DNA of 64,000 bases from CAYNVQ01 sp964400735 (GTDB lineage: Bacteria > Acidobacteriota > Aminicenantia > Aminicenantales > Aminicenantaceae): positions 186,001 through 250,000 of the forward strand of contig CAYNVQ010000002.1 of assembly GCA_964400735.1 (NCBI GenBank), in the 5' to 3' direction. Made by a program: the position numbers and the translations under genes. A model generated the notes under the pieces. The model was not told the origin of the DNA, ran no database searches, and was given only the letters and a program-made list of their open reading frames with translations. Each line of letters begins with the position of its first letter. The stretch's first letter is position 1. This document shows positions 59,302-64,000 of this stretch, piece after piece.

Positions 59302-61191
59302 TTAGCGGCCGAGGAAAAATTTTATGCTTATCCCGGCTTGCATCGAATTGAGTTTCATGCTTTCGATATTTCCCGTTGTTTGTTGTTGATTGGCCTGATT
59401 GATAAGGCTCCATGTCCCATTCAGGTTGGCGGTAAAATACCTGACATCCAGATTGAGGGCGATGTTAGGCCACACAAAAAAATCGACCCCTGCACCGATA
59501 TGGAATCCAAAACTGTGGCTGACCTTTTCTTCCATAGTGAAACCCAGATCGTTCCAGGAACTTTTGACGGCGTCATCAAGGCTGAATTTGTTCCAGTGAT
59601 AATCCCCTCCTCCCACAATATAAGGAACCAACTGGTCATTCAAAGGGTAACGGGCTTGCACGCTCAACATGAAACTAAGATTTTTCAGTTGGCCCGAGCT
59701 CAATCCTTCGAATGATCCGGAAACATTGCTCTGGAAGTATGGAACCCGGAGTTCGAGGGCGAGATGTTTCATGATTTCCAGGCCTACAGTTCCGCCGAAA
59801 TTAATTCCTTTTGCGAAACGGCTTTCCGAAGGCAGCGTGTATCCGGCTCCTCCTCCTATCCAGAGGGGCAGGCCACTTGCTGCCGTTTGTACTACGGCGG
59901 GCTCTACTTTCTTTTCGGGTTCGATAGCAGGCACAGGTTCTTTTTCCATAATGACCGGTTTTTCTTCCGGCTCCACAGCCGGTTGGACGGATTCGTAGAT
60001 TTCATCGACAATGCTGTGATGGATATACCCGGAAAGGACGATTCCACTCTCGTTTGGAGGGAGGTTTACTCTATACCAATTTCCTGCTCTAGCCAGAGTT
60101 TTGAGTTCGACACCGGATGGGAGTTGGTGGATGACCGCGCTTTGAAGACTAGGCATCAGACGAATATTTGCCATCTGGACTTTGATCGAGACTTTGGTCA
60201 GAACTTGAGGCAGGGCTTCTTTTTCGGCCTCCATGTTCTTTTCCTCTTCGGCCCCTGCCAGAGGCTGTTCTTCAATTTTCTCAGGAATATCGACCTTTAA
60301 GGCTTCTTTTAAGCCCGATTCCTTCTTTTCTCCTTCTTGGGCTGTCCGTTTTGTTTCCTGCCCTTCAGCATGTTCTTTCTCCTCGGTCAGGGTTTTTTGG
60401 AAGGAATCCTGATTTTTCTGTATTTCTCGCTCTTTGGATTCCCTTGCCTTTTCTTTTTCCCCGCCGTTATTTCCCCCTGCCTTTTTTCCAGCCGGCTCTT
60501 GTTCTTGTATGGACGTGTTTTCATCTTGGATTCGCACTTTTTCATCTAGGGCAGATTCCCCAGTTATTTTGCTTTCTTCTTTTTGGATTTCCTGCTTTGT
60601 ATCCGGGCCTACTTCTTCGGTCATTTCCTTTTTTTCCTGCTCGAACGATTCCTCTTTTTCTTCCATCTGCTTTTCAGCCTCACTAGATTTGACTGTATCG
60701 GCCTTGGCCGATCCTTGTGCGGCAGTTTTCGTTTCTTTTAGATCCGCACCAGCCGATGATAATTCTTTTTCTGTCTCTGCTTTTTCTATTTTGAGCTCAT
60801 CAAGCAACTCGGCTGGAGGAGAAGCCTCCTTCTCATCCGCTTCCACTATTTTTTCTTCGGCTTTATCTTGTTGTCCACCGGGATTCTCCTGAAAAATTTC
60901 GACATTATCCGCTTTGACGAAACCTGTCACCTGGGCATTTCTTTTGATGGAATAGTAGGAGATATAGAGCCATTTTTTGGTTTTTTTCCCGGATGAGAAC
61001 AAGGCAACGACCGTGCCCCGCGCAACGGTATCGATCACTGTGCTGAAAGGGGTGGCCTCCAGATAGATCTTCGCCTTTTTAGCGATGACTTGTGCTTCTT
61101 GGACGCCGCGCCTTTCCTCTTGACCGGAAGCGGCCAAAAGGCATGGAGCCAGCAGGGCTAAAAGGATAACGCAAAGGAATGTTTTTTTCAT
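59302..61191 (-). CDS. Two-SH3, low-complexity, outer-membrane-barrel protein
   Basis: The product of 629 residues has a signal peptide (FLCVILLALLAPCLLA), an SH3b domain (about 30-95, AKIYLEATPFSTVIDTVARG), a long charged low-complexity region rich in Glu, Lys, Gln and Ala (about 100-320, probably disordered or coiled), a second SH3b domain (about 330-400, with WYRVNLPPNESGIVLSGYIH), and a C-terminal OmpA/OmpW-like barrel (about 440-629, starting LPLWIGGGAGYTLPSESRFA and ending SIKFFLGR). The arrangement could tether the outer membrane to peptidoglycan, with the SH3 domains in the periplasm. The ATG at 61191 follows GGAGAGG; the longer start is not used. Confidence 0.72.
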   Translation of the reverse strand: MKKTFLCVILLALLAPCLLAASGQEERRGVQEAQVIAKKAKIYLEATPFSTVIDTVARGTVVALFSSGKKTKKWLYISYYSIKRNAQVTGFVKADNVEIFQENPGGQQDKAEEKIVEADEKEASPPAELLDELKIEKAETEKELSSAGADLKETKTAAQGSAKADTVKSSEAEKQMEEKEESFEQEKKEMTEEVGPDTKQEIQKEESKITGESALDEKVRIQDENTSIQEQEPAGKKAGGNNGGEKEKARESKEREIQKNQDSFQKTLTEEKEHAEGQETKRTAQEGEKKESGLKEALKVDIPEKIEEQPLAGAEEEKNMEAEKEALPQVLTKVSIKVQMANIRLMPSLQSAVIHQLPSGVELKTLARAGNWYRVNLPPNESGIVLSGYIHHSIVDEIYESVQPAVEPEEKPVIMEKEPVPAIEPEKKVEPAVVQTAASGLPLWIGGGAGYTLPSESRFAKGINFGGTVGLEIMKHLALELRVPYFQSNVSGSFEGLSSGQLKNLSFMLSVQARYPLNDQLVPYIVGGGDYHWNKFSLDDAVKSSWNDLGFTMEEKVSHSFGFHIGAGVDFFVWPNIALNLDVRYFTANLNGTWSLINQANQQQTTGNIESMKLNSMQAGISIKFFLGR

Positions 61192-61374
61192 GGTTCCTCT
61201 CCTTAACACAAATATGGTGAATAGGCCGCTTCAAAATGGCAATAGCCCTTCAGGGTGAATCTGGGGGGTGATATTTTCTCACCTTACAAATTTTTTCAAA
61301 AAGAGCGCTGTCCCTTCTCGGGTCGCGAGCCAGTTTTCTTGATCATACGGCTCATCTGTGTTAAGCATTAGGGT

Positions 61375-62112
61375 TTGAATCAGATAATTTTTCCTCTTGA
61401 CCTGGCGAGTTCCCTGATGGCTATGGGGATAGCGACCGCAGGAGCTCTTTTACAAGGCTCTGTGGGGTTCGGATTGGGGCTGATAGGGGTTCCATTTCTT
61501 TTCCTGATCGATCCTGTTTTTGTACCCGGACCACTCTTGTTGGCGGCCTTCCTGCTCAATCTTCTGATGTCTTACCGGGAGCACGCATCGATTGATTTTG
61601 AAGGCGTGAAATGGGCCATTCCCGGCAGGCTCTTGGGAACGATAGTGGGCGCAGGCTTGCTTGCCACCGTCCCCAAGGATCAGATTTCCATTCTATTCGG
61701 AGCGATGGTTTTGCTGGCTGTGGGCATCAGTTTCACAGGCCTGGATTTAAGGCCTAATCCGCAGAATATTCTTGTCGCTGGAACCTTTTCTGGGTTTATG
61801 GGCACCACATCGGCGATTGGAGGCCCGCCGATCGCCCTGGTCTTTCAGAAACAAAAGGGACCGAGGATAAGGAGTACACTCTCGGTGATTTTTGCAGTGG
61901 GAACCATCATTTCAATCAGTTCATTGATCGTCATCGGCCGGTTTGGACCACAGGAATTGCAATCGGCTGTGATATTGTTCCCGGGAGTTATCCTGGGTTT
62001 TATTATCTCTGGGCGAACAGCCAGGATTCTGGACCGTGGCTATATAAGAAAGGCGGTGCTCTTCACTTCGGCTTTATCCGGAATTTTCGTCATCCTCAGG
62101 CACATTTTTTGA
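61375..62112 (+). CDS. TSUP-family (TauE/SafE) anion permease
   Basis: The 245-residue inner-membrane protein has about seven or eight hydrophobic segments and the paired TSUP motifs: GALLQGSVGFGLGLIGVPFL in the first half and SGFMGTTSAIGGPPIALVFQ in the second. Family members export or import sulfite, sulfoacetate, sulfonates or related anions; the substrate here is unknown. The start is a TTG at 61375 with a weak AGGG upstream, while ATG at 61420 is a possible alternative. It is flanked by minus-strand genes and stands alone. Confidence 0.82.
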   Translation: MNQIIFPLDLASSLMAMGIATAGALLQGSVGFGLGLIGVPFLFLIDPVFVPGPLLLAAFLLNLLMSYREHASIDFEGVKWAIPGRLLGTIVGAGLLATVPKDQISILFGAMVLLAVGISFTGLDLRPNPQNILVAGTFSGFMGTTSAIGGPPIALVFQKQKGPRIRSTLSVIFAVGTIISISSLIVIGRFGPQELQSAVILFPGVILGFIISGRTARILDRGYIRKAVLFTSALSGIFVILRHIF

Positions 62113-62114
62113 TT

Positions 62115-62408
62115 TCATCGGCTCTCTTCCATTTTTTCTTTTTCCCAGGATTCTTTAAGCTTATCTGTCTTTCCGGGTCTATCTGATCTCTGGGAATTGA
62201 AAAAAGGAAAAACAACGTAAATGGCAAACAAGGTGTGGAAGAGAACAAAAGGGATGAAACTTAGTGTGACGACAGTCCATTCCCCGCTCAAGTCGGGTTC
62301 TTTATTGTGCCAGATGTCGTGAAGGGCAAGATAATCGGCGATCACGAAAAGAAAAGAAACGAGTCCCATTATGATTGTGGCAAGAAGTCCCCTCTTTTTT
62401 CTTTTCAT
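62115..62408 (-). CDS. Small two-helix membrane protein
   Basis: The 97-residue protein has two hydrophobic segments, about residues 8-28 (LLATIIMGLVSFLFVIADYL) and 45-68 (VVTLSFIPFVLFHTLFAIYV), and a charged cytoplasmic tail with ESWEKEKMEE. I recognise no family or motif. AAGGAAG before the ATG is a good ribosome site. The gene converges with the TSUP gene (two bases apart) and follows the TPR gene by 32 bases on the same strand, so it may be co-transcribed with it. Confidence 0.6.
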   Translation of the reverse strand: MKRKKRGLLATIIMGLVSFLFVIADYLALHDIWHNKEPDLSGEWTVVTLSFIPFVLFHTLFAIYVVFPFFNSQRSDRPGKTDKLKESWEKEKMEESR

Positions 62409-62440
62409 TATTTCTTTCCTTCTTCAATCAAGAAATGATT

Positions 62441-64000
62441 TTATTTCTTTAGCTCGGCAAGACGCGAGCGGGCGTCCTCGACCTCGGGTATCCCGGGGTC
62501 GGCGTTTCCCCAGAGCCGAAGGAATTTTTCGTAATGCTCTATGGCTCTTTCTCTCTGGGTTCTTTGGTCGAATATTTTACCCAACCAATAGAAGCTCCGG
62601 GCATAAAAATCTCCATCTCCGATCCTGCCCAAATGGAGAGAAAGGATTTTTTCGTGCATCTCTTGCGCTTTCTGCAGGTTGTCCGTCTCAAAGTAAGCCT
62701 GAGCCAAAGTATAAATAAAATAGGGTTGTATGCGGGGGAAGTTATCCTCTGGCGCATACAGGGACCTTTCGGCCCGGCTCAGGAAAGGGATGGCGCGGGG
62801 AAAGTTCCCCTTGGCCGATTCGATCATCCCCATCAGATGGTCATAGTATCTCATGAGTTTTTTATGCATCCAGAGCGGGATCAGAGTTCTTATTTCCTCA
62901 GAGATTCGCAACGCGTCATCGAAGGATTTCATCTGGGTATACGCTATTCCCATCGTGTACAGAGTGCGAACTTGCCAGGAAATGCTTTTTTCCTCCACCG
63001 CCCTTTCCAACAATCCCTCCAGTTCATTCAGTGCATCTTCCGGATTTTCTAATTTAAGAAACAAATACGCTAAAGATTCATGGAAGATTGGTTCTTCGGA
63101 GAGTTGATTTTGAACCTCCTCGAACCGGCCCTGCAACAAATAGAGCGCAGATAAAATCAACCTCCTTCCTTGGTCCGCCTCAGGCATTTTTTGAAACTGT
63201 TGCAAAGCCCCTTCCAGATTTCCCTTCAATAGAAGAATTTGTCCCATACGGATGTCGACGGAAAGCTTGGAGCCAGGATCGAGAGAAAGGATCCTCTCCA
63301 GGAGAGCCTGGGCGGCCTCGTATTTTCCTTGATAAAGATAGATATTGACCTGTTTGGAAAGGAAATCGATGTTGTCCGGATTTCGCAGGAGGTATCTTTC
63401 GATAACTTCGTGGGATTTATCGTATAGCCCCATGGCTTCATAAGTTTCGGCAAGATTCCAGGCTGAAAGGCGGTCGTCAGGATTATTACGCAAGTTCCGT
63501 TCGTAAAGGAAGATGGCTTTGTCCCATTCTTCCAGTTCGAAGTATAAAATCCCCAAATTGGTGTTCCCGATGTTATCATCCGGATAAAGATCCAGTAATT
63601 TATGATAGGCTTCCAGGGCTTTGTCGAAAGACGTTTCCCATGATTTGTAGTAGTCTGCTTCGATGATGTATCTTTCCCTTTCCGACACCTTATCTCTGAA
63701 TTGATAGGCTTTGGTGATGGCTTCCAATTTGTCTGGTCTCATGCCCAGATTATTATAGGACATGGCCACCGACCTCCAAGCCATGGCGAACTCAGGATCG
63801 ATTTCCAGGGCTTTTTGCATGGTGGAAAGGCTTTTTTGGTATTCAGTCCGGAGGTGGTAGGTGCGTGCCTCGCTGTAGAGTTTATAAGCTTCGGGGGCGC
63901 TGGTGGTGATCGTTTCGATCCGGCTGTCAGTATCGGATGTGATCTGCTCTTCGGTAAGTTCGAAATGAGCCTTGATCCTTCGGGTCAGATCGTCCACCAT
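62441..64000 (-). CDS. TPR-rich C-terminal part of a larger protein (partial)
   Basis: Only the last 519 codons are inside the window, and the gene continues beyond base 64000. At least ten tetratricopeptide repeats are visible, for example YQKSLSTMQKALEIDPEFAM, AIFLYERNLRNNPDDRLSAW and AIEHYEKFLRLWGNADPG. The first residues (MVDDLTRRIKAHFELTEEQI and TTSAPEAYKLYSEAR) match the junction that in many Acidobacteria and Aminicenantes proteins lies between a TolB-N-like domain and the TPR region, often after a serine/threonine kinase or DNA-binding domain. The missing N-terminus decides which. The internal ATG at 64000 is probably not the true start. Confidence 0.75.
   Translation of the reverse strand: MVDDLTRRIKAHFELTEEQITSDTDSRIETITTSAPEAYKLYSEARTYHLRTEYQKSLSTMQKALEIDPEFAMAWRSVAMSYNNLGMRPDKLEAITKAYQFRDKVSERERYIIEADYYKSWETSFDKALEAYHKLLDLYPDDNIGNTNLGILYFELEEWDKAIFLYERNLRNNPDDRLSAWNLAETYEAMGLYDKSHEVIERYLLRNPDNIDFLSKQVNIYLYQGKYEAAQALLERILSLDPGSKLSVDIRMGQILLLKGNLEGALQQFQKMPEADQGRRLILSALYLLQGRFEEVQNQLSEEPIFHESLAYLFLKLENPEDALNELEGLLERAVEEKSISWQVRTLYTMGIAYTQMKSFDDALRISEEIRTLIPLWMHKKLMRYYDHLMGMIESAKGNFPRAIPFLSRAERSLYAPEDNFPRIQPYFIYTLAQAYFETDNLQKAQEMHEKILSLHLGRIGDGDFYARSFYWLGKIFDQRTQRERAIEHYEKFLRLWGNADPGIPEVEDARSRLAELKK

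Noticed and set aside
1..64000. CRISPR arrays, prophage or integrated plasmid genes
   Set aside because: I saw no evenly spaced direct repeats, cas genes, integrases, phage structural genes or large breaks in gene style.

Overview
The window most likely comes from a Gram-negative bacterium of the Aminicenantes/Acidobacteriota kind; this placement is inferred from gene style and order, not from a database match. An outer membrane is indicated by LPS heptose genes (waaF, gmhB), a LolB-like lipoprotein and two proteins that end as outer-membrane barrels. An anaerobic, carbohydrate-using life is suggested by a complete Rnf complex, EtfAB, a fucosidase and exported sugar-handling proteins. No phage, plasmid or CRISPR locus was found; the only mobile-type DNA is small non-coding repeats.

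Layout. 0-2.5 kb (minus): a small membrane protein, a LolB-like lipoprotein, ispE, tRNA-Gln(UUG) and the start of prs. 2.9-9 kb (plus): an exported Memo/AMMECR1 fusion, an FmdB zinc ribbon, then waaF-gmhB-rel, with rpmB converging on rel. 9.3-13.3 kb: a TPR protein, a lipoprotein and a large metallopeptidase/beta-propeller/outer-membrane-barrel fusion. 13.4-16.3 kb: dnaA and dnaN with DnaA boxes, a very AT-rich spacer and nested palindromes, a candidate replication origin. 16.3-26.4 kb: apbE, a nucleoside-type MFS transporter, an exported isomerase-DUF1080 fusion, then the minus-strand operon rnfC-D-G-E-A-B followed by rseC and a Tat-exported NusG-II protein. ApbE probably attaches FMN to RnfG (and RnfD).

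26.5-40.4 kb: a GNAT-like protein, a radical SAM protein, pgi and rpe, an HD-GYP protein paired with a HEAT-like protein that appears to share its N-terminal domain, a CocE/NonD hydrolase, polA and a small conserved-type protein. 40.4-46.6 kb: a 203-bp MITE-like insertion just upstream of a near-perfect sigma-70 promoter that drives yceD-rpmF-plsX-fabG-acpP-fabF and probably etfB-etfA. 46.6-56.1 kb: an M3 peptidase, a beta-lactamase-fold hydrolase, a UroD-like methyltransferase with a sodium symporter, and a multidomain GH29 fucosidase. 56.4-64 kb: a GT-A-like glycosyltransferase, an envelope cluster (lipoprotein, SH3 protein, SH3/low-complexity/barrel protein), a TSUP permease, a small membrane protein and the C-terminal part of a TPR protein that runs off the window.

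The observations most worth following are the HD-GYP/HEAT pair, the peptidase-propeller-barrel fusion, the SH3/barrel cluster, the exported Memo/AMMECR1 protein, the origin region and the MITE-like repeats.
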